From: Gorsachius magnificus
Lineage: Eukaryota > Chordata > Aves > Pelecaniformes > Ardeidae
Direction of reading: 5' to 3'
DNA length: 64,000 bases
Assembly (NCBI GenBank): GCA_034008185.1
Contig: CM067081.1
Span: 156,890,258 to 156,954,257 of the forward strand
In this document: piece by piece, positions 38,101 to 48,500 of the stretch
Layout of the letters: every line of letters begins with the position of its first letter
How positions within the stretch are numbered: the stretch's first letter is position 1
Position numbers and translations under genes: made by a program
Notes under the pieces: generated by a model
The model's input: the letters and a program-made list of their open reading frames with translations, nothing else
Databases searched by the model: none
Told to the model about the DNA's origin: nothing

Positions 38101-39116
38101 CATTTAAAAGTCCTTTAGACAAAGGCACCTAACTCAGTACAATGGGAGTTTTGGATGGGCAGAACAGCTTGCCTTGCAGCTGCCTTGGCCCATACCATTT
38201 GTTAAGTTTTACTCCAATAATTTCACTTCATAAAAAGTGTCCTTAACTAGCAATGGGGAAAACTGCAAAGGAAGTGCACATAGGGTGAAAAAAAAGAGCA
38301 CAACTTCAGTGGAACTTGGCAAATATTTTAGTGTCTGCTTTGCCCAGGAATTTGTGTTGGCTGCTCTGGTTGTAGCTGTGGTGATGGGATGCATTGGAAT
38401 TTTTCTTGGATTTGATTTCCAGGGGTATGAGGGGTTTTTTCCCAAGTGCAGCCATTTGCATTGCAGGACAAAAGCCAAGCTCCAAGCTAATAAATGTCAC
38501 AAGCAAATGTCAGTCCTTTGGCAGACTTGACCACTGCTACCTGTTGCAGGGCTTACTGGTGTTTCCTCTGAAGCCAGTGACATCGTCCTGGATAGTGTTG
38601 GACCACTGGGTTTGATCCACTACAGCTGGTGATCACAGTGGGCAGAGGTGTACCCTCTAAAGCAAAGCTTAAAAAATTGCTTCTCCAAGTCTTTTAACCA
38701 ATTAGCTTTGCAGCTAATATCGCAGCAGTCTTGCATCAACCACAGATTTTGCATGTAGGCCCTACTTTAATCTTGAAAGACACCATATATTGCTTCTCCT
38801 TATGAATTTAATTAAGCCAAATGTATTCTTGTCCTTTAATGTACCTTGTTGAACTTAATCATGATCCTACATTCTGCCACCTTTAAATCAAGCCAGTTCT
38901 ACAACAGAAACTTTTGTCAGCATTGTGAAGTCATTTAAATGTACGACGTTGTTCCTGGTTTAAGAGATGGAAGCATGTTCATCTAGTCTTGTCAGCAAAC
39001 TGATAAGCTCAGTGTGCTTGCAGACCAGCTATGCACCGTTCTGGCAAAAATGTTTCTGGCAAGGGTCTGCACTAGAGGAGAGCTTCCTAAGGCTTGCCTG
39101 GATGTTTTTCCATTGA

Positions 39117-39185
39117 GGATAATAATAACAAATAGTTAATAATAAAGGTAATAATAAAGATTACTAATAGATAATAATAAAGGTA
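39117..39185. repeat. AT-rich imperfect tandem repeat
   Basis: The phrase TAATAATAAAGGTA occurs at 39137-39150 and 39172-39185, a 35-bp period, inside a run of AATAAT-like units. It is low-complexity sequence with a short duplication. Confidence 0.75.
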
Positions 39186-42100
39186 CCACATGCTTTTCGA
39201 ATATGGGAGTGGCTCTGGAAATCCTGTCCTGCTCCCTGGCTTCTCAAACTCCCCTCAGAGAAGCAAAGAATCTGCTCCCATTACAGGACAAAACTACGGG
39301 TGGGTTCTGTGAGGAAGGGAGGAAGCTGTAATTCCCTAATGGGCAAATAAAGCACAAAACTAACCTGTGGTCTGTCAGTACAGGGGAGGTGGAGACAGCA
39401 ACACCTGTTGAGATGTGACCGTTCAGATAATACACATTGCATTCTTCAAAATAACTGCCTCTCATCAGTCTGGTTTGCATTACCTGGGAGGCACGCAGTC
39501 CAAGAAGTCATAAACTTGTTTGGTCTAGAATGAAGAGAGATGAAATCCTCTCTGAAATACGTGAGGAAGCCAGCTGGGAGCAGAGTGACATCTAGTACAA
39601 AGTATTTTAAAATCTGACAAAAAAAAAGAAATAACCCGTATATTCCTGGAAAAGCACACTGGAGATCTACCTAGAACCAAGAGTTAGATACTGCAAAAAT
39701 GTGGGCTTTCCTTCTAATTCAGTACTCGAGGTTGCACAGGGTATGATGGCATTAGGGCATGACCCAAGGCATCACAGTTGAAAATGCAAGATGCAGGACA
39801 ATGTATTTCAGAAATGCAGCAGCTTCTTCAGCTTTGGGAACGTATTAGGTGTGTGGGTTTTCTTATTCGGAGGGAAGAGGAAGGGGGCAAGATATCTCCT
39901 TAGCTCTAGAGAGGATTGTCTTTTGATTTTCTGTGGTGGTAGCTTCCTGGAGGTGAGTGGCCTTTTATTCATGCGTACAGTGAATTGCTGACTGAGAAAT
40001 CTGTGTAGGTAAATGAACTTTGTTCTACTCCCACTGAGATCAGCTTGGGCAGGGAGCCTTTTTTTTAATGGGATCAGAATCAGTATCTTAACAGACTATT
40101 ATATATTAATAGAATAACATTGCTAAATGCCTTTTGCATGGTGGGCAATCCTAGGTTGCACTACGGGGCCCTACCCAAGGTAGGGGGGTGCCTGACCATT
40201 AACACGGGTCATTTTTTTGTTTGACTTCCTACTTTTAGACAGCACGGTTTAGGGCAGCTGGTCAAATGAAAGGTCCACTGACTGGCTGGAGTCATTAAAG
40301 CAATGTGCTTTTTCCTTGGGGGACAAAACCCAAGACCTGGTCTCTTTACAGTACGGCTGTTTTAGGCAGAGGAAGTTAAAAACTATCTATCTCCACAGAA
40401 TATAACCAGAAGACACGCCCCAAAGATTTTCTGATCCACTTAACTAACGAGACTCCTTCACCCTGTGGTGGTAAGAGTCGTGATGGGACTGGAGTCATAA
40501 CGGTCTAAGGACAGACAGAGAGACGGAGAGCCTGAAATTTGCCATTTCAGATCTGAGGACGGCTTACATGCCCAAAAGGTTGTGCATATTCCTTCAATAC
40601 TATTAGTTGCCCCCCCCTTGAAGGCATTCTCTAAAAATTTCACCTTCTGTTTTTAAGAGGATGAAGCTACTCGTTATAAAACAAAGTAACTTTTTCTGAG
40701 GTTCTTTCATTACAGACAAAAAGTTGCACTTTTCACCTCTATTTTCTAATGGGCTTCTGTTTCACATTTCAACTTAATTTTCCTTTTTTGATAAATTGCA
40801 CCCTGAGTTTACTACACACTGTATTTCTGCCTGGGCTGTTTTTCAACTGCGGTTTTGCTATTTTCAGAGCTTTATCAATAAGTAGTGATGTGGGTGGTTT
40901 TGCTTGGTTTTTTTGTAAAGCTTTTTTGTTATACAAAATAATCTACAAAACACTGTCTGGACTTCTTTTGATGTCACTGGCATCTGGTTCTTAATCTCTT
41001 AAGTCTTTCTTTCCAGAAGGCTCTTGGATGATGAGACTATTTTTATTCAGCGATGGTTGTTATCATGGGAATGGTGGGTGATCACACCTACAGTACTATC
41101 CGGACTCCCTACTGCTCTGCAGCTGCTGAAGTTTCCACTCAGAGGCATGCTTTAGAGGAAGAGCCTGAGCTGCTCGTGTACCTGTTCTGTAACTTGGCAC
41201 CCACCTGGAAAGCCAACTGCGTTTCCTTGTGTTCCCTCGATTATGCTCTTTTCTGTAGGAAAACCAAAGCACAGCTGTCTCCATCTCTAAAAAACAGGCT
41301 GCCGCATTTCATTGTCCTGACTCGCCAGACATTGGGAAGGTTGTCATCGTTTGAAATTTGCAGCGATGCTGCAAGCGTGCGGGTGGATGTTAAGTTTGTA
41401 ACGGCCAATGTCCGTAACAAAGGCATTGCTTTCTAATGTTCTTTTAACAGTAAACGGCAACACAGCTGGTGATTTTCTTCCTGCCGCTTTAAAAGGCTCC
41501 ATCGTTCCATCAGAGGATGATGCTCAAAAAAACCCAGGAGCAACTATTGTTAAGCCACACTGAGCAAGTGACCAGCGTCTCTCGCAGCGTAAAGCATTTC
41601 TCTTCTCGTGTTTCTCGACTGAGTATTCAGTTCTAGGCTTTTGCCCTCATCCCTCAGTGTCTGATCCACATTCCTGGATACAGTCCAGTTCTTTCTGTTA
41701 AAATACTGCAGTTGCTGTTGTGCTGCAGCATACGTATTGACGGATGGATGCTGAAATGCCAGGCTGTGCTTCTGGTTTGACTTTTGTTGATTGACTTAAA
41801 GATTCGCCACTTTGATGCATTATATATTGGTACCTCTCTTTATGTAGCGTTTTCGACAGAACGCTTTTGTGTTACGTTTGAGGTTTGGATTTAAAAGAGA
41901 AAAATCAATTTGAACTTTCCTTCACATTAGGGAGAGTAGCAAATGGTCACTGTGTATCAAGACTGCTAAAAAAGAATCCCTGGAAAAAATCTACAGAAAG
42001 TAAGCAAAATTAATATTGTGCAAAACCTTAATGAACAATGGAAATAATTGCTAATAAAAGGAACTCTAGGCCAAGCCTAAATAATCTACTCTGTTACAAA

Positions 42101-43047
42101 TGTCTACCTAATTCTTGGTTTATCCTTGAGGTAAAATCCTTTTAATTGGCTTTCGGGAAGTCTGAATGGAACACCCTGATGACTTTACATGTTTCTGTCA
42201 CAATTACTCAGGAAGGAATGCTCGTACCTTTTGGTTTTGTTGGTTGGGGTTTTTTTGTTTGTTTGTTTGCTTGCTTGTTTTTAGCTTAAAGTCTATTTTA
42301 CACCGCTTGTTTCCCAGCTTTGGGCTGGTCCTGTTCAGGGCTATTTTCATTTTAAAGACCCCTTCCCCCCAAACACGTCGGAAGGACAGAAAATCCGAGG
42401 GGAAAAAAAATCCCCTTACACATGAAGATGGTATCAGCGTCAGCAAAATTATTTTCACTTTAGCAAAAAGAAGAGCAAGAGCAAACCAGCATTGGGGTGC
42501 ATCGGGAGAACAAACAGAAGGGTTAACACAGCGCAAGGAGAAACGCTGTATTGCTGAGAGCTGATTTCATTCAGCAATGTACTTTTCAACACCCGTCTAG
42601 CTCTGAGCAAGCGGACGGTGCCAGTTTTGGGAGCTCTGCTGCGTGGCTGACGTTAGAAATCCAGTTGAGGACTTCGCTGGCCCGCAGTGGCTCGCGCACC
42701 CCTGGTTCACCAGAAGCCCCGGACGTCCCAAACCCCGATGCACGCGCGGACAAGGCAGATGCCTTTTGTTCTGTTGCACTGAGCAATTCTGCATTCCTCC
42801 CACGTACGGTCTCGTATCTCGTTTGCCGGTTGTTGCGCTCCGACTACCGCGAGGTAGACTTGGGTGGGGGGTCCGTGGGGGAAGAACCTTTTGTTTTCCA
42901 CAGACAAGCGGGCAACCCGTCGGTTTATTCAGAAAACTTGAAAAAGTCACACACTTAACAAAACCCCCTTTCATTTCTGGCGTGCCAGGTGGCACTGCTT
43001 TCGTTAGGGATGATTCAGGGCTACTGGAAGTCAGTGTTTACACCGAT

Positions 43048-43055
43048 TATAAATA
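43048..43055 (+). promoter_or_regulatory. Possible TATA-like box
   Basis: TATAAATA lies just upstream of the densest part of the island and 12 bp before a GC box. If used, transcription would start near 43078 and the leader would be about 600 nt. CpG-island promoters often start at dispersed sites, so this may be incidental. Confidence 0.3.
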
Positions 43056-43124
43056 TTAACGGCTACGGGGCGGGACGGCGCAGCACCGAGGACAGGACGG
43101 CAAGGGCTGGCCGTAAAGCCCTGT

Positions 43125-43169
43125 ATGGCTGAAGCGAGGGGAGACCTGGCAGGCGGCCTTCAGGACTGA
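43125..43169 (+). other. Candidate upstream ORF 1 in the CHST11 leader
   Basis: ATG at 43125 with G at +4 opens a 14-codon frame ending in TGA (43167-43169), wholly upstream of the CHST11 start. It matters only if transcription starts before it. Confidence 0.3.
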
Positions 43170-43216
43170 GGGAGCGGCGGGCACCACGCCAGACCCGAAA
43201 GCAGTGGGAGAAGACA

Positions 43217-43348
43217 ATGTCTCTCCACCAACGAGGCGCGGGGCGAGGGCGGGCTGGGGGCCAGCCCAGCATGAGGTGGCCGCCCGCTCCTCGCCGACCC
43301 GCCCGGCGGGCTGGCGGACCCCGAAGCCCCCGAGGAGGGCGAGAGTGA
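43217..43348 (+). other. Candidate upstream ORF 2 in the CHST11 leader
   Basis: ATG at 43217 (A at -3, T at +4) opens a 43-codon Arg/Gly/Pro-rich frame ending in TGA at 43346-43348. It contains a second in-frame ATG at 43271. It lies in the same frame as the CHST11 start but is separated from it by the stop. If it is in the mRNA it could reduce initiation at 43676. The peptide resembles no known protein. Confidence 0.35.
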
Positions 43349-43556
43349 CCCGGAGGCGGTCAAGTTCACAGCCAGAGGGGCCGCAACGACGGCAGCGCCC
43401 CCCCGTCCTGCGGGGGGGGGGGGACCAGCGCCGGGCGGGGCCCGGGGGAGCCCCCGCCACCGCCCGGGCTCCCCCCCTCTTGGGGCCGCCTCCCCCCGCG
43501 CCGACCCCCCCCCCGGTGCGGGGCGCGGGCGCCCGGGCATCCCCCGGCGGCGGCGG

Positions 43557-43583
43557 CTCCTCCTCCTCATCCTCCTCCTCCTC
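43557..43583 (+). repeat. (TCC)n pyrimidine repeat in the CHST11 leader
   Basis: A run of TCC units with one TCA interruption lies about 100 bp before the start codon. It is a short pyrimidine mirror-like tract within the probable 5' UTR. Confidence 0.7.
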
Positions 43584-43675
43584 CCCGGCACCTCGGAGCG
43601 CCGCGGGCGCGGAGCGGCTCTCAGCGCCAGCCGTGCGCCCTCCGCCGCCCCTCTCTGCGCCGCCGGGACAACGCC

Positions 43676-43793
43676 ATGAAGCCGGCGGTGCTGGAAGTAA
43701 TGAGGATGAACCGGGTGTGCAGGATGGTCCTGGTCACTTCCGTGGGCTCCTTCATCCTCGTCATCTTCTACTTCCAAAGTATGTTGCACCCAG
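43676..43793 (+). CDS. CHST11: CHST11 coding exon 1 (chondroitin 4-O-sulfotransferase 1), partial
   Basis: CHST11 transfers sulfate from PAPS to position 4 of GalNAc in chondroitin in the Golgi, and is needed for cartilage matrix. The 118-nt exon encodes 39 residues beginning [18 protein letters not shown] and ending SMLHP. From memory this is nearly identical to the human CHST11 N-terminus, with conservative changes such as Leu5Val and Ile14Val. Residues 1-16 are a short basic cytosolic tail with two Arg-Met pairs. Residues about 17-37 ([18 protein letters not shown] and on) form the type II signal-anchor. The start has G at -3 and A at +4. The exon ends CCAG before GTAGGG, a phase-1 donor, so the next codon begins with G, consistent with Val following HP in the family. 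The sulfotransferase domain (PAPS-binding motifs) is encoded by later exons outside the window. The human protein is about 352 residues. Confidence 0.96.
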
Positions 43794-43799
43794 GTAGGG
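43794..43799 (+). other. CHST11: CHST11 exon 1 splice donor (CAG|GTAGGG)
   Basis: The bases GTAGGG directly after CCAG make a near-consensus U1 donor. Its position matches the known end of exon 1 after the HP dipeptide. An open frame continues into the intron but diverges at once into Arg/Pro/Ala-rich translation of GC-rich intron. Confidence 0.92.
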
Positions 43800-45568
43800 C
43801 ACCGGCACCGCCGCACCGGCACCGCAACGGCATCGCCACCGGCCCCGGCACCGCGGAGGGCAGCGCCCGGCTCCGCGCCGGTCCCCGCCGGCGCAGGTGG
43901 CGGGCGCCCCGGGAGCCCTCGCCGGCTCTCGCCTCCCGGCGCCGTTGCGGCAGGCGCGGGGCTCGGCGGCGGGCGCAGCGCCCTGCGGACCGGGCGGCAG
44001 CCCCGTCCCGGCCGCTGCCCGGGGCAGCCGCGGGAAGGTCGCCTCGCCCCCCGCAGGAAACTTCCCGCGGGAGGGAGGAAAGTTGTTTCTTTTCGGGATT
44101 TTACTGATTTCCGCTTCGTGTCGTGCGTTTGGGGGAAGAGGGACGGGGGACGGCAGCGGCCGGCGAGCGGAGAGCGGCACCGGGGGCTGCCCGGACCCCG
44201 CGGGTCCCGCCCCGCCGAGAGGGGGACCCCCGCTCCCCGCCCCCCCCCCCCCCCATCTGCCGCCGGGGCTGCGGGCCCTGGGCTTCGCTGCTTTCCGTTT
44301 TCGGGTGTGTCGGGGCCCCGGCTCCCCCAAGTTGGCCGGAGCGGTGGGGAGGGCTGCCCCGGTACTGCCTCGCCCCCCTGGGTGTTCGGGCGGCTGAGGT
44401 GGGGCTCCCGGTGTGGGGCAGCCGGCTGGGCAGGGGCGTCCGCACGGACCCGGGCTGCGGGGCGGCTTGCAGGGGCGCGATGAGCCCCGATCCAAACTCC
44501 TACCTACCTAACGCCACTTCAATTTTCCAGTTTTACAAAGCACGGTGGACGCTAGGGATGGAGCCAGACTGGGGGTAGCGGATGCCGGCTCCCATGGAAG
44601 TTGCTCGTAGGTCAGTTACTGGTTCATGCATAGGTGGGACTGGGCCACGGAAACTTCACACGGTGCCTGCTGTGTGCACAGATCCGTCGTGGGGTGCAGG
44701 GAGGCTGCTTTGTGCAGCTTGGCTACGAAATTTATCCAGCACGGCAAAAAAAAAAAAATAATTAATTTTGATCTGTCAGTCTGTCTCGCTTTTTCCCCTT
44801 CCTGCCTGAGAAATGAGGTGGAAATTGCACTTGCAGCGTCTTTTTGGAGGGGTCTGGCAGCTGAGCGAGGCTTGTAAGAGGGAGTGATAACCTCTAAGCA
44901 GATCGACTAGCGGTAGCTGGCAGAGTGGCCACGCTTCTCGGCAGGCGAGTCTCCTCAGCCGTACCTGTAAATCTCTCCTACCGGCTCTCGAGTGCTGAGG
45001 CTACAGGCATAGCTGTAGCAAACAAGCCAATCGCAGCTTGGTGAGAAGATAAAACGACGTACTCAGTCTTGACTCTTTCCCTCCCTTCTTATGGCTACCG
45101 AGGCATAGCTGATGAAAAATGATTTTCCCTTAAAGTTTTTGGAGTCAAATCGTTGAGGCTCAGTGCGCTGATGGGATCGGGAATCGGTAGATCTGCTGTT
45201 CTGTGGTGAAGCCAAGTCCCGTTTGGCGTTTTTCTATCAGCTGTCTGCGCCTCCAAAGTTGGTATCATTTGCTTGATGAATGCGTTCTCGTATGGTGCCC
45301 ATCTGTGTTAATACCTGCCAACTCCTTGGAAAAATTAGCATATTTTTTCTTTCCTGCTGTGTCTGCTCCGTGCTTACAGCTTTCACAAGGAGTGCTCAGC
45401 CCTCAGCAGACCTGGGGAAGGCTTTTATTTCAGGGCTCCGAGGCACCACGCGGAACTGTTAGTTGTAACACAGCTTCACCAATTTAATAAAAGTGTGATA
45501 TTTCCATTGGTTGCGTTCCACAGGTGATGCAGTTTGCATACATGTTCAGAAGATTTGGCCAAGTGTTA

Positions 45569-45593
45569 TTTTTTTTTTTTTTTTCCCCCCCCC
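45569..45593. repeat. T16C9 polypyrimidine tract
   Basis: Sixteen T bases (45569-45584) are followed by nine C bases (45585-45593) in CHST11 intron 1. It resembles a splice-acceptor polypyrimidine tract, but the sequence after it is CTTGTTTCAATTG with no conserved exon. Confidence 0.9.
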
Positions 45594-48500
45594 TTGTTTC
45601 AATTGAATTATACTGCTGGAACACAAACTCAGCAATGCGGTAGGTGAGATATTAAATTAAATGTTCTGTGAATTTTTGAATTTAGAAAACCCGCCTTTCA
45701 AGAATTCTCAGTGTGCTCTGTAGCTAACTGCTGGAGATCATGATGGCTTTATATTTGTGCTATTGTGAAACTATAAGTAGGCTGAGATTTTAGTACAATT
45801 CAAAGGATTTCCCATAAACTCTGAGGAGAGAATGCGATGCTCTGAAATCACCGGGAGGATAATCTGCACCCGTTTGACACATATTTAGGTTGTTAGTGTG
45901 AGTGGAGTATGTTTGGAGAGAAATGAGATCACAACCTGTCCGTCTTTATTGTGCCTCTTGGATCATAATTGATTCTGCTTTGTTTTTGTGGGCTGTTTCT
46001 ATAGCGGAAACTGCTAGAAGTCTATCAAAATCATCTAGACCCATATAGAGTGTGGTCGTTCAGGTTTTGTGCAGTTTGTACAGCTCAAACAGCTGTTTTT
46101 ACCGGTTATCAATTATGGGATCATGTGCTCTTACCGTCTTGGTGGTGCAAGTGATAGGTTACCGTGGAGTTCTTGAAGGGGCAGGAGAGAAGAAGGAGGT
46201 AGTAGACCTGCCAATGTGATGTGCGTCAGGTAGAAGATAATTTCAGGCATTATATCCTTATTTTAAGACACAGCAGTAAGCCCTTCTTGATGCATGTGTA
46301 AACTCACCGGAGCTGAACCCTGGGCAGAGTGCTTGTCAGGTGGGATAGGACTTTGGAGGTATTAAGAGCTTTCAAAATCTCGGCCGATACCCTTCTTGTT
46401 GTGGAGAGAGTGTTCTAAATTTTAGCTGGTCTCTGCTGGGGTATGTGTCCTAGGGTGGCTGCTGGAGGGAGCCGTCTCTCGTGCCATGGCTTGCCACCTG
46501 TCAGTGTTGCTGGTATCTCGCAGTGCTCTGTAAGATGGGCACTTTGCAATCAGAATTAGCGGAAAAATTCCCACCTGAGCCTTTTGGATGGCAAATAAGG
46601 TTAAGTTCTTTGCAAGTGTCAGCTCCTTATTCAAAATCTAGCAGCTTCTTCACCCACCAAGTTCTCTGGGTGAACTTCAGGAGACTTGTTCTCTGCCTAC
46701 AGAGCTTTCCAGACAATTTTAGGTGGGACATGGAAGGGGAGAGACGCTAGAAGGCCATTACGTGGTGAGTCCAGCCCCCCTCAAGGATGAGACAACTCTT
46801 CATCTGTTAGATGGGCACTTTCCATTTTAGGAGGTCTGAATGTGGATCTCTTGCTAGAAACATTAGAAAAAACAAATTCCTGATGACAGGTTGGTTTTTT
46901 TTTTCTTTGGGATAAATAAATAGGAAAATTACATAGTTAACAGAAACCTTTCTTAAAAACAAATAAACAAAAAAACTCACTAACAACAGAAACAGACCCG
47001 AAGTGGAGAAGGTGAGCTTAGCCTTATCTCTGCAAAAGAATGTGATGTTGTGTCCCTTGCACTGTATCTCAAATACCAGTGTATTGGAAGGAGATCAGGT
47101 GCTTTTTACTCTTTGTGCTTTTTGGCTCCATACCCGTTCTTTGTTGGGAAGCCGGCAGTAAATGTGCTGTCCTGTTAACGCACCTTTGCGCTGTCTGAAT
47201 TTTGGCAGAGGTTGCCTATGCGCTGGGGAACCCACCCTCCTGAATTAGGTTCCACGACCAGTTGCGGGGGGAAAGGTGAACGGTGCTGCTCGCTGGTGCT
47301 CAGGAACGCTGTGAAGAAAACTTTGGAGAGGATCCTGGGTTTTGTGGCTTATCTGTGGGCTTGGGGGACTGTTTGTTCCTGAGGGAGGAAACAGCAGCGG
47401 GGACTTGACTTGGGTGTTTTCCTGTTCCCTGTCTAGCCTTTTCTGAAAAGGAAAGAAACCACATTCTGCAGTGTTTGCTGCAGCTGGATGAAGATTTTCC
47501 CCAGCTCTTCGCTCAGAATGTTTCCCCCCTCCACTCCCCTGCCATGTGCTTTCTGCATAACCCAGTGCAACCTGGTTACTGCCCTGTGCTCCCGGGTCTT
47601 CTGTCTGCCTACAGTGGGTCTGTCTTGGGGTTTTGTGTGACAGCCCATCGTAGTGGTATCTGCTGCCTTTCCTGGGAAATTGGTTCGCTCGCTAGTCCTT
47701 AGCCTGCCCACGCTTTCCCAGATGTGTTTGTTTTCTTCAGTAGGCGTCCCAGCGGCCGTGAGGGGGGTGACTCTGTGTCAGTAAGTGCAGGCAGGAGCTG
47801 CTCTGCTAGGCTGGGGTCAGACTGCCGATGTGCTGGCATCCTTCAAGATGAAAAATTCCACATAAAGGTAGCATAATTAATACTGTCTTTGTCTGACCTG
47901 AGGCAGGTTTATGAAACTAACTTAGTCTAAACCTGATATTATTTTTTTTTTTTCCCCACTGCAGACTTTCATCTCCTGTGTTAGACTTCTACTGTTCTCC
48001 TGTGGGTGATAACAAACCATAGATCCTCAGACTTGCCTCCTGCCCATGATCATCTCTGTTATGCATGCAGCACTGTATGACTGATAGCTGCCTGTTCCTT
48101 GTGGAAGGCTGATGTCTACCTTTGCTCAAATGTCAGAACGCCGGTCACATGAGATTTTTTTTTTTTATTCCTTATGTCTGAAGACAAGCTCACCATTGGT
48201 TTTGATGGAAGATTCTGTTTGAAAATCAATGCAGCAGTCTCCCATCTTGCAATTGATCCTTGCTTTCTCCCCTACTTATAAGGGGGAATGAGATCTGCAA
48301 AGCAGTGGGTGTGTGGCATTCCTTTGATGGACTCCACGTACTGGTATTAAATTATTCTGTTTGGGATACTGAGAAATGGAGTTCATTTGACAGCCACAAG
48401 ACTCTAGCCCTTCTTTAATTGCATGCAATGAAATCCATCCCCCAGTTGTAGGCAGAAACCCTGCCGTGCGCCTGTGAGGGGGCCGTGCTGGGTCCTTTTG

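Larger units (their letters stand above)
30511..42599. other. Intergenic DNA upstream of CHST11, no gene identified
   Basis: About 12 kb without a recognised exon. Low-complexity patches seen are a T18 run at 35159-35176, a C-rich tract near 37508-37536, an (AATAAT)-rich patch at 39117-39185 and (TTTG/TTGC)n at about 42250-42281. The stretch nearest CHST11 may hold proximal enhancers but no coding potential I can support. A 127-codon ATG frame at 41053-41436 has no recognisable homologue. Confidence 0.5.
42600..44490. promoter_or_regulatory. CHST11 promoter CpG island
   Basis: CpG frequency rises from about 42600 and is very high at about 43040-44480, with many GGCGG, CCGCC, GCGC and CCGG motifs plus long C and G runs (G12 at 43412-43423, C15 at 44240-44254). 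The island surrounds CHST11 exon 1, as expected for the promoter of a widely expressed developmental gene. GC boxes include GGGGCGGGAC at 43067-43076. C and G runs in the leader and first intron could form G-quadruplexes. Composition falls back to AT-rich after about 44490. Confidence 0.85.

Noticed and set aside
41053..41436. A 127-codon ATG-initiated frame 2.3 kb upstream of CHST11 exon 1.
   Set aside because: No recognised domain, and it lies outside the CpG island. A frame of this length is expected by chance in 64 kb read in six frames.
43204..43797. A 197-codon frame overlapping the CHST11 start in another frame.
   Set aside because: It begins at GTG, not ATG, and is the usual long open frame seen in GC-rich CpG-island DNA. 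Its Ser run is the translated (TCC)n repeat.
43897..44578. Several 110-240 codon frames on both strands just after CHST11 exon 1.
   Set aside because: All lie in the CpG-island part of intron 1, are Pro/Ala/Arg/Gly-rich, overlap each other on both strands and match no known protein.
45569..45593. A T16C9 tract that could be a splice-acceptor polypyrimidine tract.
   Set aside because: No AG followed by a CHST11-like or otherwise plausible exon is present downstream.
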